Shown: positions 34,698 through 43,819 of the stretch, one piece after another
Layout: every line of letters starts with the position of its first letter
How positions within the stretch are numbered: position 1 is the first letter of the stretch
Origin: Rhizobium sp. WYCCWR10014
GTDB taxonomy: Bacteria; Pseudomonadota; Alphaproteobacteria; Rhizobiales; Rhizobiaceae
Length of the DNA: 64,000 nucleotides
Direction: 5' to 3'
NCBI RefSeq assembly: GCF_001657485.1
Contig: NZ_LXFU01000041.1
Span: 1-64,000 of the forward strand
Position numbers and translations under genes: made by a program
Notes under the pieces: model-generated
What the model saw: the letters and a program-made list of their open reading frames with translations, nothing else
Database searches by the model: none
What the model was told of the DNA's origin: nothing

Positions 34698-36371
34698 ATG
34701 CGTAGATATTTCCCGATCTCGCTCGTCGGCCTTGTGGTGACGGGGGGCGTCTTCGTGCTTCAGGCCATACCGTTCACAGGCATCTTTCTGATGTTCGCGT
34801 TCGCCATGGCCTGGTCGATCGTGCTCGTCAATGCCAGCATGATCGGCGTTGCCATCGAGGCGGTTGTCGGGCGCGTGTCGCGCCTGTGGCTTCTGCTGCC
34901 GCTGGTCTTTTACGGAGGATACTGGACCTTTGCGACGCTGGATCATTTCGCCTTACGCGATCTCGCCAGCCGCACCGAGGCTGCCAATGCGCAGGTGGTG
35001 ACCGGATTTGATCCCGCTCGCCAGGCGCTGGTCTTCGCGAAAGGCGGGGCGTGGGATAGGGCGTGGCTAACCCAGAATTTCGCCCTACCGGTCGCTTACT
35101 CCGTCAGTCCCAACTTTCCAGAGGGATATCTGTCCGATCGGATGATCGACAGCGCGGTCTGCGCCAAAGTCCGCGCCACACGCGCGCTGCAGTCGGCCTT
35201 CGTGCAAGCGCTTGATTTCCATGACGGTGAGGCACTTGACGACAGGCGCACGGAAAATCGTTTCTGCAATCTATCCATGCCGGAAAAACCAGAGTTGCCC
35301 ATCGTCACCGTCAGTCAGGAGGAGACGAAGGATTTCGAGAAAAGCCTGCCGGTGAGACGGATCACGACGACGATCACCATGCCGGACGGTCGACGTTTCC
35401 AGCTCCTCGGAGGTAAGGCTGCACCGCTCAGCTGGATACCCATGCCGATCGTCGGATGCTTTCTCAACTCCGGAGCGCCGAGCTGGGACTGCAGCGCGGA
35501 ATTCTCGCGAAACGGATTCACATCCATCATCTCGGGCGATAGCCCATACAAGGGCGATTCCATGGCGCTCGCCCGGGCTCTCGGCCTCAAGCCCGTGGCG
35601 GTCGAGAACCGGGTGGGAAGCGATAGCGCTGTCATCCTGGCGAAGATCGCTGTGACAGAGGAGGCGACCCTGGCGCGCCAGATTGCCAATGTCGACGCCA
35701 TGATCGCCGATCCGGCGGCCAAGGTCAGGGAATGGCAGGTCGATGTCCTCGCCAATCGCACCGATGCGCTCACCTCCCGTGCCGACGCGATCATGACCGG
35801 CATCGAGCGGGCAGCCGCAATGACAGGGCGTTTGCGTTCTTCGGCGCGGGAGAGCGGCCGTATCCTTGCCCGCCTGGCAGCCGCCCTGCCGCCGGACAAA
35901 TTTGCGGAACTCGGCCCCCGCCTTCTGTCGGTCTATGCAAGTGCTGACAACGACGACTGGCTTTGGGAGGCGGAGCCGCTGTTGCGCCGGCTCGGCGATC
36001 TCGGCCCCGGCGCCTTGCCTTATCTCGCCAATCCGCGCGCAACTCTGCCTTCGGTCGATGGCGCAGGCGTCGAAGGTCTGTGCCGGGTCGGGTCGTCAGG
36101 GCGTGCGGTCGCCGAACCTCTCCTGCTCGCTCTGTGGGCGAAGCCCAATCTCGGCTACGACAGACTCAGTGATATGTTCGTTGCGATGCGGCGCATGGGA
36201 ATTTCGCCGCCGCCTCTGGTCGATGACAAGCGCAATCTCTTCCCCAGGGTGCAGGCCGACTGGGGCGATATTTCGCCGTCGTCTCCGCCTCGGGTCTGCG
36301 CAACCCGCGCGGAACGCGGCGCTCGGCAACAGGAAAAGAACGGTGGCATCCGTCGCAATAATCTTTACTGA
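34698..36371 (+). CDS. Membrane protein of unknown function
   Basis: This 557-residue protein starts at ATG 34698 (SD GGAG). Three hydrophobic helices lie at residues 5-25, 27-52 and 62-82 (GIFLMFAFAMAWSIVLVNAS; WLLLPLVFYGGYWTFATL). The remaining 470 residues are soluble and rich in Ala and Arg, with helical repeats near 300-440 (RADAIMTGIERAAAMTGRL). The C-terminal 25 residues (RVCATRAERGARQQEK...) look unstructured. I do not recognise the family. It is a single gene ahead of the SIR2 locus. Confidence 0.7.
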   Translation: MRRYFPISLVGLVVTGGVFVLQAIPFTGIFLMFAFAMAWSIVLVNASMIGVAIEAVVGRVSRLWLLLPLVFYGGYWTFATLDHFALRDLASRTEAANAQVVTGFDPARQALVFAKGGAWDRAWLTQNFALPVAYSVSPNFPEGYLSDRMIDSAVCAKVRATRALQSAFVQALDFHDGEALDDRRTENRFCNLSMPEKPELPIVTVSQEETKDFEKSLPVRRITTTITMPDGRRFQLLGGKAAPLSWIPMPIVGCFLNSGAPSWDCSAEFSRNGFTSIISGDSPYKGDSMALARALGLKPVAVENRVGSDSAVILAKIAVTEEATLARQIANVDAMIADPAAKVREWQVDVLANRTDALTSRADAIMTGIERAAAMTGRLRSSARESGRILARLAAALPPDKFAELGPRLLSVYASADNDDWLWEAEPLLRRLGDLGPGALPYLANPRATLPSVDGAGVEGLCRVGSSGRAVAEPLLLALWAKPNLGYDRLSDMFVAMRRMGISPPPLVDDKRNLFPRVQADWGDISPSSPPRVCATRAERGARQQEKNGGIRRNNLY

Positions 36372-36614
36372 CAAGCTGTTCGAGAATTGGCGGCGCCTTT
36401 TCCTTAAGGTCTGGTTGTTTGATAACGTTCACTGTTCCGTGACCACCTGATGTGCCCCGATGCCTTGTTTCTGGATGACGGATGGGACTCCACGATCCTG
36501 ACATTGGGCCGCAACAACCTAACTGGCATGGGGCTCCATAAGTTTCGATGCGTCTTTCGCTGATAATGAACGACGCGAGTTTTCATAGGGCTGCAACCGT
36601 GTAAGCATGCAGTT

Positions 36615-39600
36615 ATGAGATTCATCGAAGCAGGACCTTCCATTCCCATAGAGCTGCTCACTGCACGCGACCAAGGCGAAGTCGTGTTTTTCTGTGGTGC
36701 GGGGGTCTCTAAACCTGCGGGCCTGCTGAGCTTCTTTGAGCTCACTGAGCAGGTTATGAAGAAGCTCGGTGTGCCGGCGGATTCCAAGATCGGGCGCCAG
36801 ATGGGGCAGGCCATCGCCAAGAGAGATCCTGACCTTGCTCCTCCCTTCGATCAAGTCTTTGGCCAACTCCAGAGGATTTACACGACAGAGAAAGTCGAAA
36901 AGGAGGTCACCTCGCTCCTTAAGACCCCGAGGAAGGCGGTAACCAAGAACCATGAGATTGTTCTTCGGCTGTCGAGAGACGCAAGAGGAGTTCCGTTCGT
37001 TGTCACAACAAACTTCGACACCTTGTTCGAAAGAGCCATACCTCGTTTGAGATATTGGTTTCCACCGATGCTGCCGATCATGACCGGGGACAGTCTCCAC
37101 TCGGGCGTCGTATATCTGCATGGCCGCCTCGGAAGCGGCCGTCAATCAGAAGGACCGTCGAGCGCCCTTGTCCTCGGATCTGGCGACTTCGGCAGGGCTT
37201 ATCTCGCCGATGGTTGGGCGACCGCCTTTTTCCGCCAATTATTGGAAAGGAAAACCGTCGTTCTGCTGGGCTACTCCGCAGGCGATCCCCCGATCCGCTA
37301 TCTGCTGGAGGGCTTAAATGCCAGCAGTTCGGCAAAGCTTCAGCCGATCTATGCATTTGACCGCGGAGAAGAGAACGAAGTCCTTTCCAAATGGCGAGAT
37401 CTCGGGGTGTCGGGCATTCATTTTGATACCTTTTCTGATCTTTGGGATTCTTTGGAGGCTTGGGCTTTACGCGCAGATGACCCGATCGCTTGGCGGGAGA
37501 AAACTCTCGCTGTAGCAAGGCAATCTCCGCGATTGCTAAAATCCTATCAGCGTGGGCAGGTAGCCGCGTTGGCCGCCACACCCGATGGAGCGCGGGCGTT
37601 TGCGGACGCGAATCCGCCACCCTGTGCTGAGTGGTTGTTTGTCTTGGACAGGAATGTTCGATACGCAGAGCCATTCGATACTGGCTATGGCGAGGACGTA
37701 AACAACGTCGACCCTCTATTGGAATACGGTCTGGACGACGATCCACCTAGAGCGGAGGACTCAAAAGCGCGCGGCGTAGACCTGCTCGGTAAGCTGCCTA
37801 CAGACACCGACAGCAATGCGTATTTCCGCTTGGCAGGGAACCATCCCCAGCAGAGGAATGCGTTGCCAAGGCGATTGTGGTCCTTAAGCCGATGGTTCCA
37901 GGCAATCTGCCACGAGCCGTTCGGCATCTGGTGGGCAAGTCGACAGCTCAATCTACATCCCGATATGGCCTCGGGGGTGAGGCACCGACTTGTAGGCCAT
38001 GGAGAGAAATTTTCCGATGACGTACAGCGTGTCTGGGCTCTGTTACTCGAAATGGACGAGAACCGAGGCGACGACTTCGAGGATCTCGGTTGGTTCGATT
38101 TTGCAAAACAGCTAAAGCGAAGCGGCTGGACCACCGCTATGTTTCGAGCTTTAGAAAAAGCTATCCAACCTCGATTGAAAGTTGAGACGTGGACGAGATC
38201 ACTTCCTCGACCGCTGGAATCCCCTCATGGAGTGGGCGAATTGCTGCGGTTTTCAGTCCACTGTCCTTCGCGGCATAATCATGAAGTCGAGATTCCCCCT
38301 GAGGCTTTGCCCCGCGTCGTTTCTGTCGTCAACCGGTCTCTGGAGAGGGCGGCCGACCTTCTGGATGAAACCGGGCAATCGGCGACCTACTTTCGCCTGC
38401 CTTCTATCGAACCTGACGAGGGTCGGGGGGAGCGATATGTTGCAGACGGTGGTCCGGAGGCGCTTTTCTTGTGGGCCGTTGACCTCTTTAAGCGCCTCGC
38501 CGAAAGTAATCCCTTAGCGGCTATCGGAGAAGTTGCCAATTGGCCATCGGATCGCAGGTTCTTCTTCGACAAGTTTCGTTTGTACGCGTGGAAGATCGAC
38601 AAACTATTCACACCCATTGCTGTAGCCAAAGGGCTCCTAAGTATGGATGACACGTCATTCTGGGACCCTTACATGGAACGCGACGTCCTGCACTTGCTAA
38701 GAGCCAAGTGGCAGAGTTTGTCAGTTTATCAGCGTCTAAAAATCGAAGGCCGCCTGTGCAATCCGATCGAACGGTTTTCCCAGGAAGGCTCTGAGGAAGT
38801 GGAGCGTCGCCGCAGATACGATACCGGTTCGCGCTTGGGTTGGTTGGAAAGAAATGGTTGTGAACTTTCCAATAAAGCCATGAGTATTCTGGACGCTATT
38901 CGAGGCCGCACTGACTGGGGGGAAAACTATGAAACGGGAGCAGACCGCGATATGGACGGCCGCTCAGGCTGGGTAGAGCGCAGGGCCGACCCCATCGGTC
39001 TCCAAGGAGTAAAAGTTTCCGAGCTTATCGCCCGTTCTACCGAACTCTCTGGGCGTGATCATGAGAACTTCGTTGAATACGTCCCGTTCGAAGGCATGGT
39101 GGCCCAACGGCCGTCTTTCGCTCTGGCTGCGTTGGCATCTGAAAGCCGTTCAAACAGATATCCCGTTAAACATTGGGAGCAATTGCTTTCGAATTGGCCA
39201 GAGAATTCCGTTCATCGTGTCACGCTGCTCTGCGGTCTCAGGCTTGCAAGATTGCCACGGGAGGTTCAGTTCGTGCTACGGTATTACTTGCCTGAATGGA
39301 TCAGGGACCATTTCACGACTATTGCGGCATCTCATCCGGAAGAGTTCTTACAGGTATGGGATGAGGTTTTCGATGCTCTTCAGACGTCGGGGGAGGATGC
39401 AACCAGGAGTGGCGTCGGCCAGGTTTCCATTGGAGGTCAGGAGATTCAGAAATCGCGGAAGACATTAGACCACGCGATTAATGGGCCTGTCGGAAAACTC
39501 GTTGAAGCCTTGTTCAAGTCGATAGGGGACGGAGAATCCCAGAAGAACGAGAAAATTTCTCCGCAGATTGCTACCCGTTTGGAGCGATCCCTCGACTCAA

Positions 39601-40415
39601 TTGGCGAAGGAGCGGATCACGTTGCTTCTCTGCTTGGTCAACGGATCAATTGGTTATACTACATCGACCCGACATGGACGAAGAAAACGGTCATCCCGTT
39701 ATTTGATTTGAACCACGCGCGTGCTGAGGCTGCATGGAAAGCGTTGATGTTCCAGCAATTGGTGCCGAGGCCCGCAAAACTCTTCGTAATGTTGAGAAGC
39801 TCTTTCCTTAGAATTTTCTCCGAGCGTAAGGATTGGCTGTCCGAAGATCGGTACGGGCAATATGCCGTAAGCATCCTGGTCATCGGCACGTACTGGAACA
39901 AGAATACTGGAAAATATATCACCGACGAGGAGTGTCGGATTGGACTGCAAGCTGTCGATGATGCCGGGCGACAGACCGCTCTGTGGACTCTTCACCGGAT
40001 CGTCAAAGATGGAGACGCGTGGAGATCTTTCGGAAAAGGGTTTTTTGCAACTATTTGGCCTCAAGAAGCGCAGTTTCAGACCTCTTCCTCTAGCGACACA
40101 ATGCTGCGAATTGCTGATGACAGACCCGACATATTCCCGGAGATTGTGGAGACGATTAAAGACTTCCTGAGACCCGTTGACTACCCCGATATGTTTATCT
40201 TTAGGCAAATGCGGGAGGGCAAAAACAATGCTGAACAATCCTTGGCGAAACGTTGGCCACATGAAGTTCTGGATGTCGCGGATCGGGTTATCGGCTTACA
40301 GCCCTCTTACGTGCCCCACGAACTTCCAGCATTACTGGCGGATATAGCTGAAGCGGCCCCGGCCCTCCGAAGCACGATCGCTTGGCGTCGCCTCCACAGC
40401 CTTGTCACGGGTTGA
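36615..40415 (+). CDS. Long SIR2-family protein, probable anti-phage NADase
   Basis: This 1266-residue protein has an N-terminal SIR2 domain (residues 1-280) with the NAD-binding motifs VVFFCGAGVSKPAGLLS, VVTTNFDTLFERAI, VVYLHGRLGSGRQS (the histidine being the catalytic base) and VVLLGYSAGDPPIRYLL. The remaining roughly 980 residues have no familiar motif and are largely helical. This layout is that of defence-associated sirtuins such as DSR1/DSR2, where phage sensing by the C-terminus triggers NAD+ depletion and abortive infection. Codon use is more AT-rich than in flanking genes. It is monocistronic, and no SD is obvious before ATG 36615. Confidence 0.88.
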   Translation: MRFIEAGPSIPIELLTARDQGEVVFFCGAGVSKPAGLLSFFELTEQVMKKLGVPADSKIGRQMGQAIAKRDPDLAPPFDQVFGQLQRIYTTEKVEKEVTSLLKTPRKAVTKNHEIVLRLSRDARGVPFVVTTNFDTLFERAIPRLRYWFPPMLPIMTGDSLHSGVVYLHGRLGSGRQSEGPSSALVLGSGDFGRAYLADGWATAFFRQLLERKTVVLLGYSAGDPPIRYLLEGLNASSSAKLQPIYAFDRGEENEVLSKWRDLGVSGIHFDTFSDLWDSLEAWALRADDPIAWREKTLAVARQSPRLLKSYQRGQVAALAATPDGARAFADANPPPCAEWLFVLDRNVRYAEPFDTGYGEDVNNVDPLLEYGLDDDPPRAEDSKARGVDLLGKLPTDTDSNAYFRLAGNHPQQRNALPRRLWSLSRWFQAICHEPFGIWWASRQLNLHPDMASGVRHRLVGHGEKFSDDVQRVWALLLEMDENRGDDFEDLGWFDFAKQLKRSGWTTAMFRALEKAIQPRLKVETWTRSLPRPLESPHGVGELLRFSVHCPSRHNHEVEIPPEALPRVVSVVNRSLERAADLLDETGQSATYFRLPSIEPDEGRGERYVADGGPEALFLWAVDLFKRLAESNPLAAIGEVANWPSDRRFFFDKFRLYAWKIDKLFTPIAVAKGLLSMDDTSFWDPYMERDVLHLLRAKWQSLSVYQRLKIEGRLCNPIERFSQEGSEEVERRRRYDTGSRLGWLERNGCELSNKAMSILDAIRGRTDWGENYETGADRDMDGRSGWVERRADPIGLQGVKVSELIARSTELSGRDHENFVEYVPFEGMVAQRPSFALAALASESRSNRYPVKHWEQLLSNWPENSVHRVTLLCGLRLARLPREVQFVLRYYLPEWIRDHFTTIAASHPEEFLQVWDEVFDALQTSGEDATRSGVGQVSIGGQEIQKSRKTLDHAINGPVGKLVEALFKSIGDGESQKNEKISPQIATRLERSLDSIGEGADHVASLLGQRINWLYYIDPTWTKKTVIPLFDLNHARAEAAWKALMFQQLVPRPAKLFVMLRSSFLRIFSERKDWLSEDRYGQYAVSILVIGTYWNKNTGKYITDEECRIGLQAVDDAGRQTALWTLHRIVKDGDAWRSFGKGFFATIWPQEAQFQTSSSSDTMLRIADDRPDIFPEIVETIKDFLRPVDYPDMFIFRQMREGKNNAEQSLAKRWPHEVLDVADRVIGLQPSYVPHELPALLADIAEAAPALRSTIAWRRLHSLVTG

Positions 40416-40519
40416 GCTCATCCGGATGAATCATTCAACTGCTTAGCTTGGAGTCATCCCGTTGGAGGTCTTGATCATTGGGCATATCGCACCTTCGCGG
40501 ATCGCCGTACGCATACCGC

Positions 40520-41890
40520 CTACCGCTCCGACCCTACCGCCACCGGCAAACACAGCACACACCGCAACCCCACCGCCCCATTCGCCTCCAACACCAGCGA
40601 CCCGCCGTAAAGCCCGGCCAGCTCGCTAACGATACTCAGCCCAAACCCATTGCCCGGCACATGTTCGTCCTCCCGCACGCCCGGCAGCATCACAGCGGCG
40701 AGCCGATCCGGCGGTATCCCTGGGCCGTCGTCTTCGATGGTGATGCGAGCGGTCGGGCCGTCGCGGCGGGCGCGGAGGGTGACGCGGGAGGCGGCCCATT
40801 TGAAGGCGTTATCGATCAGGTTTCCGAGCATTTCCTCGACATCGCTTTCGTCGCAGGCGACGCGCAGACCCTTGGCGATTTCGGTGTCGAAGGCGATCTT
40901 GCGCTCGGCATGAATCTGGCTGATCGCCCGGTGGAGATCGGCGACCGAGGCCGCCAGGTCGATGCTGGCGACATTGTCCGTCGAGGCCATCACGCGGCGG
41001 GCGGCGGCGAGGTGGTGTTTGATCCTGTTGTCGATCCGGGCGGCGAGGCTGCGTAATGCGCCTTGCGGATCGTTTTTCTCGTCGAGCGCCAGCAACAGGC
41101 TCGCCACTGGCGTTTTGAGGCCGTGGGCGAGGTTGGCGAACTGCATGCGAGTTGCCGTGAGCCGCTCTTCGTTGGCCGCCAGCAACGCGTTGGTTTTCAG
41201 CGCGAGCGGCGCAAGCTCGACGGTCGCCTCATCGGGTAGGCGGGCGCGTTCTCCCCGGTTGATGGCATCGATGTTGGCGGCCATGGATTTCAGCGGGCGC
41301 AGGCCGAAGCGGATCTGCCAGAGCGTGCCGGCCATCAGCACGAGGCCGAGCAGCAGCATGCAGGGCACCAGCCAGAAGAGAGCGCGGAGCGCCGGGCCGA
41401 CGAGGGCGATCATCGGCGCCGTCGCGGTGATCGTCAGCGTCATGCCGTCGATGCTGCGGATGGCCTGGCGAAGATAGAGCGGTCCTCGTCCGCGATCACC
41501 GCCCCCGCCTGATGTCGGCATGCCCATCAGGACATGGCGCAGGTCCTGCCGGGGCGGCGGCGCGTCTATCGTACCGTTCATCAGGGAGCGGGAGGTCAGG
41601 CGCTGCTGCCCGTCGTCGATCTGCCAGTACCAGCCGGATGACGGGCGATCGAAGGGCGGTGCGTCGAGCGGCGCGGACAAGGTGATCTTGCCTTGTGCGT
41701 CGCGCGTCACAGCAGCGGCCAAGGCGCCGATCTGGGCGTCCAAACGCTGGTCGACCTGCTCGCGCACCACCGTTTTGAGCGCCAGCCAGAGCACGATGGC
41801 GGCGATAACGAGTGCCAGCGTCACGAAGATGCCGGAGAACATCAGCAGCCGGCCGGCGATCGATCTCGGCTTGAGGGAAGGGGCCTTCAT
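40520..41890 (-). CDS. Two-component sensor histidine kinase (PhoQ-like)
   Basis: This 456-residue kinase has membrane helices at about residues 15-38 and 168-195 enclosing a periplasmic sensor of some 130 residues with a Gly-rich loop. A HAMP segment follows, then HisKA with FANLAHGLKTPVASLLLALD (phospho-His in AHGLKTP), and HATPase_c with NLIDNAFKWA, DDGPGIPPDR and GNGFGLSIVSEL. The AHGLKTP box is typical of PhoQ-type kinases. It overlaps the response regulator gene by 4 bases. The stimulus is probably envelope- or cation-related, by family analogy. Confidence 0.93.
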   Translation of the reverse strand: MKAPSLKPRSIAGRLLMFSGIFVTLALVIAAIVLWLALKTVVREQVDQRLDAQIGALAAAVTRDAQGKITLSAPLDAPPFDRPSSGWYWQIDDGQQRLTSRSLMNGTIDAPPPRQDLRHVLMGMPTSGGGGDRGRGPLYLRQAIRSIDGMTLTITATAPMIALVGPALRALFWLVPCMLLLGLVLMAGTLWQIRFGLRPLKSMAANIDAINRGERARLPDEATVELAPLALKTNALLAANEERLTATRMQFANLAHGLKTPVASLLLALDEKNDPQGALRSLAARIDNRIKHHLAAARRVMASTDNVASIDLAASVADLHRAISQIHAERKIAFDTEIAKGLRVACDESDVEEMLGNLIDNAFKWAASRVTLRARRDGPTARITIEDDGPGIPPDRLAAVMLPGVREDEHVPGNGFGLSIVSELAGLYGGSLVLEANGAVGLRCVLCLPVAVGSER

Positions 41891-42576
41891 GGCGCCACTG
41901 CTGCCGTCAGCATATAACCGCGGCCGCGCACCGTCTCGATACGGCCACGCATCGTCTCGATGCGATCACCCCCGAGCTTCTTGCGCAGGCGGGCGATGAT
42001 GACTTCGATGGAATTGGAGTCGACTTCGGCATCACCGTCATAGACGCGCTCGGTGAGTTCCCGCCGGTCGACGATCATCTCCTTGCGCAGCATCAGGCAG
42101 GAGAGCACCCGCCATTCCAGCGCCGTCAGCTTCAGCGGCAGGCCGTCGAGCTCGAAGGTGCCGAGCTGCGCATCGAAGACCAGCGCGCCGCAGACGAGCC
42201 GCGAGGCGGCGTGACCAGATGCCCGGCGCACCAAAGCGCGCAGGCGCAGCACCAGTTCCTCCACCTTGAAAGGTTTGGCGAGGAAATCGTCGGCGCCGGC
42301 CTTGAAGCTCGAGACCTTGTCCGGCCAGCCGTCGCGCGCCGTCAGCACCAGAACCGGCAGGTTGCGGTCGCCCTCGCGCCAGCCCTTCAGCACGCTGACA
42401 CCATCGATCTTCGGCAGGCCTAGGTCGAGGATCGCGACATCGAAGAGTTCGGTGAGGCCCGCATGGAGAGCGTCCTCGCCGTTGCGGGCGATATCGACGA
42501 CGAAGTTCTCCGATCGCAGCACGGCGGCGATCCGGCCGCTCAGGTCTTCGTCATCTTCGACGAGCAGTACGCGCAT
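41887..42576 (-). CDS. OmpR/PhoP-family response regulator
   Basis: This 229-residue regulator has a receiver domain with acidic pocket VEDDEDLS, phospho-Asp in VAILDLGLPKIDG, Thr in VLTARDG and Lys in FLAKPFKVEE. The winged helix follows (LTALEWRVLSCLML; DSNSIEVIIARLRKKLG). A short duplication, RIETMRGRIETVRGRGYML, repeats seven residues just before the wing; the DNA shows two 21-bp units at 41927-41968. It is divergent from the envelope protein genes at 42722 and 43277, which are its likely targets. Confidence 0.93.
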   Translation of the reverse strand: MRVLLVEDDEDLSGRIAAVLRSENFVVDIARNGEDALHAGLTELFDVAILDLGLPKIDGVSVLKGWREGDRNLPVLVLTARDGWPDKVSSFKAGADDFLAKPFKVEELVLRLRALVRRASGHAASRLVCGALVFDAQLGTFELDGLPLKLTALEWRVLSCLMLRKEMIVDRRELTERVYDGDAEVDSNSIEVIIARLRKKLGGDRIETMRGRIETVRGRGYMLTAAVAP

Positions 42577-42721
42577 GGGGCAGGGCTTTCATCGCAGGGC
42601 ATCTCTGGGGACGGGCCAAAACTATCGGGCCGAGCTTAACTCAATCTGAACAGGGAGGTTCAGGCAGGCGAGGGGGTGTGGCGGCTAGATTGCGACAATT
42701 ACTGAAGCAAGGAGCAGATAT

Positions 42722-43207
42722 ATGCCGATCAACGACCAAGACAACGAACATTCCGAGGGTGCCACGCCCGTGCCGCCAGCATACCGCCGGCGCCGGCTGG
42801 CGATCCCCGTCATATCAGCCGCCGTGGCGCTCGTCATCGGCGTGGCCGGGGGTGCGGGTGCTGTGAAGCTGATGCGTCCAACGCCCGAGATGGCGCCGAT
42901 GACGCCGGTGGCGATTTCGGCCATGCCGGCCACCAGCCTCGTTACCATCAAGGGCAAGGTCGCCGAGATCTACGGCAACAAGTTCGTGTTGCAGGACGAG
43001 AGCGGCAAGGCGCTTGTTGAAACCGGCCGGGCCGGCGAGGACGGGGATCTTGTCGCGAAGGATGAAGCCGTTACCGTCCAGGGACGTTTCGACGACGGCT
43101 TCGTTCATGCGAGCTACCTCGTTCGTCAGGATGGACGAACCGAAGCGTTGCGTCCGCCGAAAGGTCCGCCGCACAGACGATTTGCGGATTTCGATCATGG
43201 GCCCTGA
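42722..43207 (+). CDS. Membrane-anchored OB-fold-like protein
   Basis: This 161-residue protein has a cytoplasmic basic stretch and one membrane helix (IPVISAAVALVIGVAGGAGA, residues 25-50). A periplasmic beta domain follows with TIKGKVAEIYGNKFVLQDES and ALVETGRAGEDGD, like the YgiW/BOF or DUF5666-type OB fold. The tail is Arg/Pro-rich. It is divergent from the response regulator and probably under its control. A SD is weak (GGAGCAGATAT). Confidence 0.75.
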   Translation: MPINDQDNEHSEGATPVPPAYRRRRLAIPVISAAVALVIGVAGGAGAVKLMRPTPEMAPMTPVAISAMPATSLVTIKGKVAEIYGNKFVLQDESGKALVETGRAGEDGDLVAKDEAVTVQGRFDDGFVHASYLVRQDGRTEALRPPKGPPHRRFADFDHGP

Positions 43208-43276
43208 CGGGCGTGAACCAAAGCCGCGCTGGGGTGTTTACAGACACGCCCTATAACTCCGAAAGGAACGCTTTTC

Positions 43277-43699
43277 ATGCAAAGACTTCTCCTATCAGGC
43301 CTTGCCCTTGCCGCACTGGCCGGCACCGCCTTCGCCCAACAGCCGCCCGCTCCGCCATCCGCCGGGACTCCGCCCGCCGCGGTCGAACCCGGCTCGCCGC
43401 CTCCGCCTCCGTCTCAGTCTGCTCCTGATGACGATGAGCAGATGACGGACCGGCCGGATGCGCGGCCGGGAGATCGCCCCGATTACCGCTGGCATGGTCG
43501 GAGAGGCGACATGGGCTTCCGTGGCGACATGGGTTTCCGCGGTCATCGCCCGCCGCCACCACCGGCGTCCAAGGCAGCCCATTTCCGGATTGAAGACGGG
43601 AATACTCGGATCGATCTCAAATGCGCCGAGGATGAACCGATGAAGGCCTGCGCCGATCTGCTGCTGCAGGTCATGGACCGCCTGCAGGGCCAGGACTGA
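43277..43699 (+). CDS. Secreted Pro-rich protein
   Basis: This 140-residue protein has a Sec signal (MQRLLLSGLALAALAGTAFA), then a Pro/Ser-rich linker (residues 22-50), Asp/Arg-rich DRPDARPGDRPDYRWHGR, a short duplicated MGFRGD segment, and a conserved end with FRIEDGNTRIDLKCAEDEPM and CADLLLQVMDRLQ. The two cysteines likely form a disulfide. It follows the membrane OB-fold gene by 69 bases and ends at the terminator at 43738. Function unknown; by context, part of an envelope response. Confidence 0.75.
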   Translation: MQRLLLSGLALAALAGTAFAQQPPAPPSAGTPPAAVEPGSPPPPPSQSAPDDDEQMTDRPDARPGDRPDYRWHGRRGDMGFRGDMGFRGHRPPPPPASKAAHFRIEDGNTRIDLKCAEDEPMKACADLLLQVMDRLQGQD

Positions 43700-43737
43700 T
43701 CATCCGCGCCTGGGGCGGGTGCCACACGATGATGCAA

Positions 43738-43765
43738 CCGTCCGCGATTTCTCGCGGGCGGTTTT
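43738..43765 (+). terminator. Intrinsic terminator
   Basis: CCGTCCGCGA (43738-43747) pairs with TCGCGGGCGG (43752-43761) with one G-T wobble and loop TTTC, followed by TTTT. It ends the divergent envelope gene pair, 38 bases past the 43699 stop. Confidence 0.8.
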
Positions 43766-43819
43766 GCGGGTTTCTCGAAGACGTCAGCGACTGAGGGCCA
43801 ACGGGCATTGGCCTTCGGC

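Noticed and set aside
36615..40415. Possible prophage or genomic island around the SIR2 gene
   Set aside because: No integrase, tRNA, direct repeat or phage gene was seen on either side; only the gene itself looks foreign.
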